This document shows positions 1-7,032 of a stretch of DNA of 10,103 nt, one piece after another. The notes beneath the pieces are model-generated. The model was not told where the DNA came from. It ran no database searches and saw only the letters and a program-made list of their open reading frames with translations. Origin of the DNA: Paracoccaceae bacterium (GTDB taxonomy: Bacteria; Pseudomonadota; Alphaproteobacteria; Rhodobacterales; Rhodobacteraceae); NCBI GenBank assembly GCA_020852535.1, contig JADZAO010000002.1, forward strand, positions 1 through 10,103. The letters run 5' to 3'. The position numbers and the translations under genes are program-made. Within the stretch, counting starts at the first letter, position 1, and every line of letters begins with the position of its first letter.

Positions 1-1386
1 GTTGACGTGGAAGATCGGGGCCTCGACCATTAGTGCTATGTCGGTTGGATAGGGCGATGAGCGGCTGAAGGACGGGGCGGTGGTGAAGCCGATCTGGTTG
101 TTTACGACGATGTGAATGGTACCGCCCGTGCGGTGCCCGCGTAGGCCCGACAGGCCGAAGCATTCTGCAACTACCCCTTGGCCAGCAAAGGCCGCATCGC
201 CGTGCAGAAGGATTGGAAGTACTGAAGAGCGGGTGATTTGGTCGCCAAGTTGGTCCTGCTTGGCCCGGACCTTGCCTAGTACCACTGGGTTTACTGCTTC
301 GAGGTGCGAGGGATTCGCCGTCAGTGACAGGTGGACGGTGTTGCCGTCGAAGGTGCGGTCTGCAGATGCGCCTAGGTGGTATTTCACGTCACCTGAACCG
401 TGCACACCCTCGGGCTTGTAGGACCCACCTTGGAATTCGTGGAATATAGCACGATAGGGTTTTTGTATCACGTTGGCCAGCACCGACAGGCGGCCACGGT
501 GCGGCATGCCGATCACCACTTCCTTTACCCCCAGCGCACCGCCGCGTTTGATGATCTGCTCTAGTGCAGGAATCAGCGCTTCGCCACCGTCGAGGCCAAA
601 ACGTTTAGTTCCCATGTATTTGACGTGAAGGAATTTCTCGAAACCTTCAGCCTCGACTAGTTTGTTTAGAATAGCTTTCCTGCCTTCACGGGTGAAAGCT
701 ATTTCCTTGCCGTAACCCTCGATCCTCTCTTTCAGCCAAGCCGCTTGTTCGGGATCAGAGATCTGCATGTATTGCAGCGCAAACGTGCCGCAATAGGTTC
801 GCTTTACGATCTCGATGATCTGGCGCATCGACGCGATGTCGAGTCCTAGTACTTTGTCGATGAAAATCGGGCGGTCGAGATCTGACTCGGTGAAACCGTA
901 GGAGGCGGGGTCAAGTTCGGGGTGCAGCTTAGTGTCGCTCATGCCGAGTGGATCGAGGTTGGCCACTAGATGGCCACGGATCCGATAAGCGCGGATGATC
1001 ATCAGTGCGCGGATGGAGTCTACCACAGCGCGTTGTATTTCTGCGTCCGACAGTGAGACGTCTTTTTCCTTAGCTTTTGCGCTGATCCTTTCTGCTGTTG
1101 ATTTCATGTCCTTGACCGGCGTAACAAGCCATTCGCCTGTTATTGCGGCAGTCAGATCGTCGGTGGGGCAGAGTGGCCAGTCGGTGCGTGCCCAAGAGGG
1201 TCCGGAAGCAGCGCGTTTTGTATTGATCTCGCTATCGCCTAAACTGCGGAAGAACTCGCCCCAATTTGCTTCGACCGAGGCCGGATCGGTGGCATATTGA
1301 GCCTGCAACTGGTCGATATAATTGGCGTTGTGGCCTTGCAGGAAGCTTGAGGCATGAAATTGGGCGTTGGGCGTCTCGTCGGTCAT
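1..1386 (-). CDS. sucA: 2-oxoglutarate dehydrogenase E1 component, N-terminal 462 residues (runs off left edge)
   Basis: This is the thiamine-diphosphate-dependent E1 subunit of the cytoplasmic 2-oxoglutarate dehydrogenase complex, which decarboxylates 2-oxoglutarate and passes the succinyl group to the E2 lipoyl domain. I translated the minus strand from the ATG at 1386 and found 462 codons open to base 1, about half of the roughly 930-980 residue family length. Residues 12-50 form the small N-terminal 2-oxoglutarate dehydrogenase segment (FLQGHNANYIDQL). The E1 catalytic fold starts near residue 250. MPHRGRL lies at 294-300. The ThDP/Mg signature begins GDAA at 396-399 and ends with the NN pair at 429-430, followed by QIGFTT. 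The start is supported by GGAGG 10 nt upstream. The gene follows sucC, sucD and a 41-codon ORF on the same strand, so cotranscription is likely. CTA leucine codons are unusually frequent. The reading frame is intact and the identification is firm. Confidence 0.96.
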   Translation of the reverse strand, partial: MTDETPNAQFHASSFLQGHNANYIDQLQAQYATDPASVEANWGEFFRSLGDSEINTKRAASGPSWARTDWPLCPTDDLTAAITGEWLVTPVKDMKSTAERISAKAKEKDVSLSDAEIQRAVVDSIRALMIIRAYRIRGHLVANLDPLGMSDTKLHPELDPASYGFTESDLDRPIFIDKVLGLDIASMRQIIEIVKRTYCGTFALQYMQISDPEQAAWLKERIEGYGKEIAFTREGRKAILNKLVEAEGFEKFLHVKYMGTKRFGLDGGEALIPALEQIIKRGGALGVKEVVIGMPHRGRLSVLANVIQKPYRAIFHEFQGGSYKPEGVHGSGDVKYHLGASADRTFDGNTVHLSLTANPSHLEAVNPVVLGKVRAKQDQLGDQITRSSVLPILLHGDAAFAGQGVVAECFGLSGLRGHRTGGTIHIVVNNQIGFTTAPSFSRSSPYPTDIALMVEAPIFHVN

Positions 1387-1445
1387 CTAAAATTTTCCTC
1401 CCGTATGGTGTTGGCGTCGGGGCGCCCCTCTGCTGTTGCCTTGTG

Positions 1446-1571
1446 TTAGTCTTCGACACCGAAAAACGCCGGGGTCAGTGCCGAGTTGATTTTGGCATGG
1501 TTTGGCGAGGCGATGGCCTTCAGGCTGAGAAACCCTAACAAGGTCATGAACGAGACTGTCTTGGCGCGCAT
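1446..1571 (-). CDS. 41-residue small protein between sucD and sucA, possible exported or membrane peptide
   Basis: I do not recognise this protein. The ORF begins with ATG at 1571, 32 bp after the sucD stop, and ends with TAA 59 bp before the sucA start. AGGAG lies about 12 nt upstream of the ATG. The peptide starts MRAK, has a hydrophobic stretch at residues 6-21 (VSFMTLLGFLSLKAIA) and a polar tail ending FFGVED. A basic start, a hydrophobic core and a small-x-small AIA would fit a Sec signal peptide releasing about 20 residues, or a single short membrane segment. Its position inside a TCA operon, its ribosome-binding site and its fit to the gap favour a real gene. It could also be the remnant of a longer gene, or a chance ORF that merely couples translation of sucD and sucA. 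No homology could be tested. Confidence 0.5.
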   Translation of the reverse strand: MRAKTVSFMTLLGFLSLKAIASPNHAKINSALTPAFFGVED

Positions 1572-1603
1572 ATCTATCCCCTTCTCCTCTATGGTCTGTT
1601 TTA

Positions 1604-2491
1604 TTATTTGCGACCGAGTGTCTTCATCACCGCTTCGCCTAAGGTGGCGGGGCTGTCAGCTACGATAATGCCTGCACCACGCATTGCCTCGATTTTCGAT
1701 TCCGCGTCACCCTTTCCGCCTGCTACGATTGCACCGGCATGGCCCATGCGACGGCCTGGAGGAGCGGTGCGTCCGGCGATGAAACCGGCACAGGGCTTAG
1801 CACGTCCGCGTTTGGCCTCGTCCTTCAAGAACTGTGCGGCTTCCTCTTCAGCGCTGCCGCCAATTTCGCCGATCATAATGATCGATTGGGTTTCGGGATC
1901 GGCGAGGAACATTTCCAGCACGTCGATATGTTCTGTGCCTTTGATCGGGTCGCCGCCGATACCAACAGCCGACGACTGGCCAAGGCCGAGGTCTGTGGTT
2001 TGCTTGACGGCTTCATAGGTCAGCGTGCCCGAGCGCGAGACGACACCTACGGACCCGCGGCTGTGGATGTGGCCCGGCATGATGCCGATTTTGCAGGCAT
2101 CGGGGGTGATTACACCAGGACAGTTAGGCCCTATTAGGCGGGATTTCGACCCTGTCAGTACGCGCTTTACTTTCATCATGTCGAGGACGGGGATGCCCTC
2201 AGTGATGCAGACGATTAGTTCAATTTCAGCATCAATGGCTTCTAGGATCGAGTCAGCGGCAAAGGGCGGCGGAACGTAGATTACGGTGGCATTCGCTTCG
2301 GTTACGGCTTTCGCTTCATGCACTGAATTGAACACCGGCAGGTTGAGATGGTTGGTACCGCCTTTGCCAGGTGTTACGCCGCCGACCATCTTGGTGCCAT
2401 AGGCGATGGCTTGTTCCGAATGGAACGTGCCTTGGCTTCCGGTGAATCCTTGGCAGATGACGCGGGTGTTTTCGTTTACCAAAACAGCCAT
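1604..2491 (-). CDS. sucD: Succinyl-CoA synthetase (ADP-forming), alpha subunit
   Basis: The alpha subunit binds CoA and carries the phosphohistidine used when succinyl-CoA plus ADP or GDP and phosphate become succinate, CoA and NTP in the TCA cycle. The 295 residues match the family's usual 290-300. Residues 1-130 form the Rossmann-type CoA-binding domain (CQGFTGSQGTFHSEQA at 13-28, then VGGVTPGKGG at 36-45). GPNCPG lies at 121-126 and EIGGSAEEEAA at 209-219. The active-site histidine is H251 in GHAGAI. The ATG at 2491 is only 4 bp after the sucC stop. AAAGGA at the end of sucC provides its ribosome-binding site, so the two subunits are probably translationally coupled for balanced assembly. 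All key motifs are present and there is no frameshift. Confidence 0.97.
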   Translation of the reverse strand: MAVLVNENTRVICQGFTGSQGTFHSEQAIAYGTKMVGGVTPGKGGTNHLNLPVFNSVHEAKAVTEANATVIYVPPPFAADSILEAIDAEIELIVCITEGIPVLDMMKVKRVLTGSKSRLIGPNCPGVITPDACKIGIMPGHIHSRGSVGVVSRSGTLTYEAVKQTTDLGLGQSSAVGIGGDPIKGTEHIDVLEMFLADPETQSIIMIGEIGGSAEEEAAQFLKDEAKRGRAKPCAGFIAGRTAPPGRRMGHAGAIVAGGKGDAESKIEAMRGAGIIVADSPATLGEAVMKTLGRK

Positions 2492-2495
2492 GATT

Positions 2496-3689
2496 TTATT
2501 CCTTTACCGCTTTGACGATCTTCTGCGCGGCGTCCGACAGGTTATCGGCGGCGATCACGTTCAGACCCGAATTGCGGATGATATTTTTGCCGAGTTCGAC
2601 GTTGGTGCCTTCAAGGCGGACTACGAGCGGCACTTTTAGGCCAACTTCCTTGACCGCAGCGATCACGCCTTCGGCGATGATGTCGCAGCGCATGATGCCG
2701 CCGAAGATGTTGACGAGGATGCCTTTGACATTCGGGTCGGAGGTGATGATTTTGAAGGCTTCTGTTACCTTTTCTTTCGTTGCGCTCCCTCCCACGTCGA
2801 GAAAATTTGCGGGTTCGGCACCGTAAAGTTTGATGATATCCATTGTTGCCATCGCTAACCCTGCGCCGTTCACCATGCAGCCGATCTCGCCGGTGAGCGC
2901 GATGTAGTTCAGGTCAAATTTAGACGCGGCCAATTCTTTTGGGTCTTCTTCCGTTTCGTCCCGCAGCGCGGCTATATCGGCATGGCGGTAGAAAGCGTTG
3001 GAATCGAAGTTCATCTTGGCGTCGAGGCATTTCAAATTGCCGTCGGTCATTACCACGAGCGGGTTGATTTCCAGCATCTCCATGTCTTTTTCGATGAACA
3101 GCTTATACAGGTTCTTCACCAGTGCCACGCATTGCTTGACTTGGTTATTGCTCAGGCTCAGTTCTGAGGCGATGCGGCGACCGTGGAATTCTGAAAGCCC
3201 CGTGGCTGGGTCTACCGAGAAGGATAAGATTTTTTCGGGTGTGTCATGGGCTACGTCTTCGATTGACATGCCGCCTTCGGTTGATACGACGAAGGAGACG
3301 CGGCTGGTCTGGCGGTCGATCAGCAGGGCAAGATACAGTTCTCGGGCGATTTCGCTGCCTTCTTCGATATATATGCGATTGACCTGCTTGCCAGTGGGGC
3401 CGGTTTGTAAGGTGACGAGGGTGCGGCCCAACATCTGGCGTGTGAACCGGTCGGCCTCTTCTACTGAGCGAGCAATGCGAATACCGCCTTTTTCACCGGC
3501 TTCGGCTTCCTTGAAGTGGCCCTTGCCACGGCCTCCGGCGTGTATTTGTGCCTTGACCACCCAGAGTGGCCCGGCGAGTTCATTGGCACAGGCTTTTGCC
3601 TCTTCTGCCCGTAGGACTACGCGACCATCTGACACGGGAACTCCGTATTGGCGCAACAGCGCTTTGGCCTGATATTCATGGATGTTCAT
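2496..3689 (-). CDS. sucC: Succinyl-CoA synthetase (ADP-forming), beta subunit
   Basis: The beta subunit supplies the ATP-grasp nucleotide site and the succinate site of the cytoplasmic SucCD enzyme. At 397 residues it has the normal length. It starts with the canonical MNIHEYQAKALL. The nucleotide-binding region includes K46 and the glycine-rich loop AGGRGKG at 51-57. LEINPLV at 206-212 is the conserved ATP-grasp acidic motif. GEIGCMVNGAGLAMATMD at 267-284 and NIFGGIMRCDIIAEG at 327-341 are the signatures of the C-terminal CoA-ligase domain. The ATG at 3689 is the only sensible start, since the MNIHEYQ opening is near-invariant in the family. A modest GGGA lies about 9 nt upstream. It heads the minus-strand run sucC-sucD-small ORF-sucA. 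The 173-bp 5' gap carries a striking pair of palindromes, so regulation of the operon from there is plausible. Confidence 0.97.
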   Translation of the reverse strand: MNIHEYQAKALLRQYGVPVSDGRVVLRAEEAKACANELAGPLWVVKAQIHAGGRGKGHFKEAEAGEKGGIRIARSVEEADRFTRQMLGRTLVTLQTGPTGKQVNRIYIEEGSEIARELYLALLIDRQTSRVSFVVSTEGGMSIEDVAHDTPEKILSFSVDPATGLSEFHGRRIASELSLSNNQVKQCVALVKNLYKLFIEKDMEMLEINPLVVMTDGNLKCLDAKMNFDSNAFYRHADIAALRDETEEDPKELAASKFDLNYIALTGEIGCMVNGAGLAMATMDIIKLYGAEPANFLDVGGSATKEKVTEAFKIITSDPNVKGILVNIFGGIMRCDIIAEGVIAAVKEVGLKVPLVVRLEGTNVELGKNIIRNSGLNVIAADNLSDAAQKIVKAVKE

Positions 3690-3795
3690 GGCAAGCGTCC
3701 CATTTCTGTACTTTTGTGGGGGGTATTGCCACGGATAAAGGCAGTAGAGAATGATATTCTATGAGATACTGCGCTTTATTGGTAAAAAAGATATA

Positions 3796-3830
3796 TTTGT
3801 GATCACGCATCAAAAATGTGTGATCACAAA
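3796..3830. promoter_or_regulatory. Two GTGATCAC palindromes 21 bp apart forming a larger inverted repeat upstream of sucC
   Basis: TTTGTGATCAC at 3796-3806 and GTGATCACAAA at 3820-3830 are exact reverse complements, and each contains the 8-bp palindrome GTGATCAC. The two palindrome centres are 21 bp apart, about two helical turns, so dimers bound to each would face the same side. The repeat extends inward to GCAT/ATGT with one mismatch around a 5-nt loop. It lies 107-141 bp 5' of sucC. The half-site layout GT-N4-AC is compatible with several regulator families, including GntR types, but no regulator is identified. On the minus strand the repeat is followed by CTTTTTT, so it could instead, or also, act as a terminator for the methyltransferase gene. 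A good promoter was not found: TAGAAT at 3739-3744 is a possible -10, but its -35 is poor. Confidence 0.6.
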
Positions 3831-3862
3831 TTGCGGGATTGTTATTTCAAACGAGTGATTTT

Positions 3863-4537
3863 TTAGGTTGGATTGGCAACCACTAGTGCTTGACCCCGTG
3901 GTAACCGATTAGGTTGTAGTTTGGCGACAAAGCCGGAAGCACGTGTTAAGTGTAGCACATCTTCGGCTAACATATGCCACGGGGCGCGGGTTGCATGGGT
4001 GACTACACCGTCAGGTTGTTTGACCCGATGCAGCAGCGAGGCTGCATCGGGCGCAAGGAAGACGGTGAAAAGAAACGTCTCCAGCGTGGGAAAACAGGCG
4101 CGCAGGGAGATGAGTGCTACGCGAAGATTGTTCATTGGTAGGTGGGTGAATACGGCAAAGGCTATCGCATGGGTGATCGTGGATGGAACGGTCGGAAATG
4201 CGAAATCGGCATCTTCGATCAGATGATTTTGTGATAGGCGTGCGGGATCCTCCAGTTCTGCTGCATGCCCTGCAAGCATGAGGGCGTGGCTGGCATCAGT
4301 GGCCCAGTAATTGCCGACGTTTAGGTACGGAACTGCTTTGCACCCCAGCCGCAGTGAGCCTGCTCCGATGTCGAGCAGGTGGTGGTGTGGCTGCAAACCG
4401 GCGTCGAGCAGGATTTGCATCTGCGCCCGTCCCGTTTCTTCCCAGCGGCTACCGACGATGTCGCGATGACGGCCCTTGGAAATGGCATCGGTGTAGAAAT
4501 TAGGTGCAGTGTAGGGTGATATAAGACCTTTGGACAT
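3863..4537 (-). CDS. Class I SAM-dependent methyltransferase, substrate unknown
   Basis: This predicts a soluble cytoplasmic 224-residue protein with a Rossmann-fold methyltransferase core. Motif I is LLDIGAGSLRLG at 54-65, with the acidic residue of the next strand at D81 (YWATDAS). AFAVFTHLP near 126-134 resembles the post-motif region that usually shapes the active site. The segment GRHRDIVGSRWEETGRAQM at 22-40 resembles an N-terminal block of a methyltransferase subfamily often found among surface-glycan genes; I recall this from general knowledge and have not searched for it. No substrate can be assigned. The ATG at 4537 has only a distant GGAG (13 nt), so initiation may be weak. It lies between mdh and sucC on the same strand, with a terminator between it and mdh and the paired palindromes after it. 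The local context gives no functional link to the TCA genes. Confidence 0.8.
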   Translation of the reverse strand: MSKGLISPYTAPNFYTDAISKGRHRDIVGSRWEETGRAQMQILLDAGLQPHHHLLDIGAGSLRLGCKAVPYLNVGNYWATDASHALMLAGHAAELEDPARLSQNHLIEDADFAFPTVPSTITHAIAFAVFTHLPMNNLRVALISLRACFPTLETFLFTVFLAPDAASLLHRVKQPDGVVTHATRAPWHMLAEDVLHLTRASGFVAKLQPNRLPRGQALVVANPT

Positions 4538-4613
4538 GGTCGATCGTAAGCTCCGGCGCTTTGCTTGAAAGTTGTATTGCGCTCTGTGAAATCTGCGCGT
4601 TGGTATGAAGCTT

Positions 4614-4642
4614 AAAAAGTGCGCCAGAAAGACGCACTTTTT
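4614..4642 (-). terminator. Hairpin terminator downstream of mdh, probably bidirectional
   Basis: AAAAAGTGCG (4614-4623) and CGCACTTTTT (4633-4642) are perfect 10-bp inverted repeats around a 9-nt loop. The stem begins about 20 nt after the mdh stop codon. Because it carries A5 on one side and T5 on the other, it can end transcription from either direction. It should separate mdh from the methyltransferase and sucCDA genes. Confidence 0.85.
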
Positions 4643-4661
4643 GGTTAGCGGTCCTCAGGTC

Positions 4662-5624
4662 TTAGGCTAACGAGGGGTCGATTGCTTTGCAGTCCTCAAC
4701 GAGTTTTTTTACTGCGTCGATGGATTTTTCCATCATCGCTTGTTCTGCCGGATTAAGGTTGATCGCTACGACATGTTCGATGCCGCCTGCGCCGATTACG
4801 GTTGGGACACCGACGTAAAGACCATCAAGTCCGTATGCGCCTTTGACATAGGCTGCGCAAGGCAGGACGCGTTTTTTGTCCTTGAGATAGGCTTCGGCCA
4901 TTTCGATGGCGCTGGTGGCCGGCGCATAGAAGGCCGAGCCTGTTTTTAGAAGGCCTACGATTTCTGCACCGCCATCGCGGGTGCGTTGGATGATGTTGTC
5001 GAGTTTCTCTTGCGTGGTCCAGCCCATTTTAATCAAATCGGGAAGTGGGATGCCTGCAACAGTCGAATAGCGAGCCAGCGGAACCATCGTGTCGCCGTGG
5101 CCGCCGAGCACGAAGGCGGTTACATCGCGCATCGAGACGCCGAGCTCGACCGAGAGGAAGTGGCGGAAGCGCGCCGAATCTAAGACTCCTGCCATGCCTA
5201 CAACCATGTGGTGCGGCAGGCCCGAGAATTCGCGTAAGGCCCAGACCATCGCGTCAAGTGGATTGGTAATGCAGATGACGAAGGCGTTCGGCGCATGGGC
5301 TTTGAGGCCCTCACCGACTGACTTCATGATTTTGAGATTTATGCCCAAAAGGTCGTCGCGGCTCATTCCTGGTTTGCGGGGTACGCCAGCTGTGACGATG
5401 CAGACATCGGCACCCGCGATATCTGTATAATCATTGGTACCGCGCATCACAGCGTCGAAGCCTTCCGAAGGGCCGGATTGCGCGATGTCGAGTGATTTTC
5501 CCTGCGGGGTACCTTCGGTGATGTCGAGAATGGTGATGTCGCCGAGTTCTTTAATGGCGGCGAGGTGGGCTAGTGTACCGCCGATTTGGCCTGCGCCGAT
5601 AAGGGCGATCTTGGGTCGTGCCAT
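4662..5624 (-). CDS. mdh: NAD-dependent malate dehydrogenase (LDH-like bacterial type)
   Basis: This enzyme oxidises malate to oxaloacetate with NAD in the cytoplasm, the last step of the TCA cycle. At 320 residues it matches the LDH-like malate dehydrogenases of alphaproteobacteria. Residues 10-16 are the NAD-binding GAGQIGG, and D34 at the end of the second strand selects NAD over NADP. The mobile loop RKPGMSR (83-89) carries arginines that mark malate rather than lactate specificity. N121, D149, R152 and the catalytic H176 in GGHGDTM are all present. I chose the ATG at 5624 (MARPKIALIG), which has GGGAG 7 nt upstream. An in-frame ATG at 5687 would add 21 polar residues foreign to the family. 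A strong terminator follows, so mdh is probably its own transcription unit, unlike the contiguous mdh-suc arrangement seen in some relatives. Confidence 0.97.
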   Translation of the reverse strand: MARPKIALIGAGQIGGTLAHLAAIKELGDITILDITEGTPQGKSLDIAQSGPSEGFDAVMRGTNDYTDIAGADVCIVTAGVPRKPGMSRDDLLGINLKIMKSVGEGLKAHAPNAFVICITNPLDAMVWALREFSGLPHHMVVGMAGVLDSARFRHFLSVELGVSMRDVTAFVLGGHGDTMVPLARYSTVAGIPLPDLIKMGWTTQEKLDNIIQRTRDGGAEIVGLLKTGSAFYAPATSAIEMAEAYLKDKKRVLPCAAYVKGAYGLDGLYVGVPTVIGAGGIEHVVAINLNPAEQAMMEKSIDAVKKLVEDCKAIDPSLA

Positions 5625-5676
5625 GGGTTCATCTCCCGTCTGTTGTGAGTTTGCGCTGTGCCTATGTCTCAATTTT

Positions 5677-5687
5677 TTGTCTGACAA
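5677..5687. promoter_or_regulatory. Palindrome TTGTC-T-GACAA in the mdh upstream region
   Basis: TTGTC and GACAA form a perfect 5-1-5 palindrome 53-63 bp before the mdh start. Read on the minus strand it contains TTGTCA, which could be a -35 hexamer, but the -10 at the matching distance is poor. It may be an operator or part of the mdh promoter; no factor is identified. Confidence 0.3.
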
Positions 5688-5997
5688 GCGTTTTGGTAGG
5701 CTATTAGATGCGATATTTGTCTTTATTGGCGTAGTGTTTGTTTTATCAAAGCATAACGATGGTGATTAGGATCAGAGTAGCGTCTATAGTGAAAGTTACT
5801 ACTGACCTTATGCTAAGCGTCATGAAAAATTACCAAAGACCTATGTTAAATTTGATCCCAGCCTTCTTTGAAGAAAAAATCTGCAGCATGGCTTTATCCC
5901 ATCGCTAACGTGATGTCGTTTAGCACCTTTATTATCGGCGGGGTGATATTTGATTTAGAAAAATTCATGTGGTCAGGAAATAATCTTAGGGAATCAT
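5688..5997. other. AT-rich intergenic region between mdh and the GST-like gene
   Basis: No gene is recognisable on either strand. The plus strand has a 28-codon ATG ORF from 5822. A TTG-initiated ORF from 5868 gives a hydrophobic stretch (SFSTFIIGGVIFDL) but then runs antisense through the GST-like gene, so it is probably fortuitous. A TTCTT-TG-AAGAA inverted repeat lies near 5864-5875. The mdh promoter should fall in this stretch or just downstream of it. Confidence 0.5.
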
Positions 5998-6603
5998 TTA
6001 GGCAGGCTGTGTTGCGATCATTGACGGGCGTTTTGCGAATTCAGCATACCACGCTGAAAGGTGTGAGCGTGTATTGCGCCAGTCGCGGGCACCGTGTCGA
6101 AAATCGATATATCCGAGTGCACAAGCCACAGCGATCTGGCCTGCATCAAGCGGGCCTTGTAATTCTGCTATCCAGCGGGATTCGAGCATGTCGAGCGCAC
6201 GGTCGATCTTTGCCCACTGACCTTCGATCCAAGGATCGTAGCGGCGCTCTTCGGGGCGAAGTCGCCATTCGTAGACTATGAGAAGTGCGGCATCAAGGAT
6301 GCCATCGGCGGTTGCCTCGATAGTTAGTCGGCTCCACAGGGCGGTGCCGGTGCCGTAAAGACCAGAGCCTGCGAGATCGTCGAGGTAGCGGCAAATTACG
6401 CGGCTGTCATAGAGGACAGCCCCTGCGCGGTATTCCAGTGCGGGTATTTTCCCAAGTGGATTTGCTTCGAGCGGGGTATTGCCGGGGTCAATAGGTGATC
6501 CGTAGGTGGAGACAAGTGTGACGTTAGGTAAAAGCCCGGTTTCGTGCAAAAGGACCATAACCTTGCGGACATAAGGCGAGGTGGGGGAGTGGTAGAGGCG
6601 CAT
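5998..6603 (-). CDS. Glutathione S-transferase family protein
   Basis: This 201-residue protein has the two-domain layout of soluble glutathione transferases. Residues 1-78 form the thioredoxin-like domain that binds glutathione. It opens MRLYHSPTSPYVRKVMVLLHE, with an SPTSPYVRK active-site loop whose serines could activate the thiol. The cis-proline motif is NPLGKIPAL (48-56) and the gamma-Glu-binding stretch is YDSRVICRYLD (65-75). The rest is the all-helical domain that sets substrate range, which cannot be predicted from sequence. The domain pattern resembles YibF-like bacterial GSTs, but I cannot assign a subclass. The ATG at 6603 has AAAGG 8 nt upstream. The gene appears monocistronic: the rpmJ terminator lies upstream and a 373-bp gap downstream. 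The frame is intact. Confidence 0.9.
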   Translation of the reverse strand: MRLYHSPTSPYVRKVMVLLHETGLLPNVTLVSTYGSPIDPGNTPLEANPLGKIPALEYRAGAVLYDSRVICRYLDDLAGSGLYGTGTALWSRLTIEATADGILDAALLIVYEWRLRPEERRYDPWIEGQWAKIDRALDMLESRWIAELQGPLDAGQIAVACALGYIDFRHGARDWRNTRSHLSAWYAEFAKRPSMIATQPA

Positions 6604-6793
6604 GGCGTGAGCCTTTGTGAGCGATCTTTATAACCCTAGGTCTGTGCCTGAGAACTTGCAACAGTAGGTTTCTTATACGGAAATAGCTCCGGGGTTTGAC
6701 GAAACTTCTGTTTGCTTAATTGTTGTGGCCTATTTTGTGCCAAAATGTAATTGGAATTTGTGCTAAATCTTGCTTGTGAGCCATTAAATGCAA

Positions 6794-6815
6794 AAGACCG
6801 CCCAAAGGCGGTCTT
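6794..6815 (-). terminator. Rho-independent terminator after rpmJ
   Basis: AAGACCGCC (6794-6802) and GGCGGTCTT (6807-6815) form a 9-bp GC-rich stem with a 4-nt loop. On the minus strand it is followed by TTTTGCATTT. It begins 23 nt after the rpmJ stop, so it should end the tRNA-Val/rpmJ transcript. Confidence 0.88.
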
Positions 6816-6838
6816 GCATAATTAAGCTCAGATAACGC

Positions 6839-6964
6839 TCAGCCCTGACGGGCCTTGTAGCGCTTTTGCGTCTTGTTGATTACATAGACGCGGCCTTTGC
6901 GGCGCACAACTTGGCAATCGCGATGACGCGTCTTGAGCGAGCGGAGGGAGTTTGCAACCTTCAT
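6839..6964 (-). CDS. rpmJ: 50S ribosomal protein bL36, zinc-free type
   Basis: bL36 is the smallest protein of the large ribosomal subunit, where it binds 23S rRNA late in assembly. The translation is 41 residues, the length typical of alphaproteobacteria. It reads MKVANSLRSLKTRHRDCQVV and then RRKGRVYVINKTQKRYKARQG, with the highly basic composition expected. Only one cysteine (C17) is present, so the CxxC...C...H zinc site of the other paralogue type is absent. The true start is the ATG at 6964; a longer in-frame extension would run through the upstream tRNA gene. TGGA lies about 8 nt upstream as a ribosome-binding site. It sits 68 bp after tRNA-Val on the same strand with no terminator in between, so it may be read from the tRNA promoter. 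Confidence 0.96.
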   Translation of the reverse strand: MKVANSLRSLKTRHRDCQVVRRKGRVYVINKTQKRYKARQG

Positions 6965-7032
6965 CGTTTTTTCCATTCGCGCGGTGCAGCGCTTTAAAAT
7001 AGGTTGATGCCTTCCAGAGGAAAGCGGTGAGA

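Noticed and set aside
1608..2137. Plus-strand ORFs of 132 and 136 codons opposite sucD
   Set aside because: They are antisense shadows of a complete, motif-bearing sucD gene.
2998..3672. 224-codon plus-strand ORF opposite sucC
   Set aside because: It is the antisense frame of sucC, rich in Ser, Arg and Pro and without a family motif.
5625..5687. 21-residue N-terminal extension of malate dehydrogenase
   Set aside because: The family starts at MARPKIALIG and GGGAG precedes that ATG. The extension overlaps the upstream palindrome and looks like leader sequence.
5868..6281. 137-codon plus-strand TTG-initiated ORF
   Set aside because: Its second two thirds are antisense to the well-supported GST-like gene. 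Only the first 40 codons are intergenic and they show no family motif.
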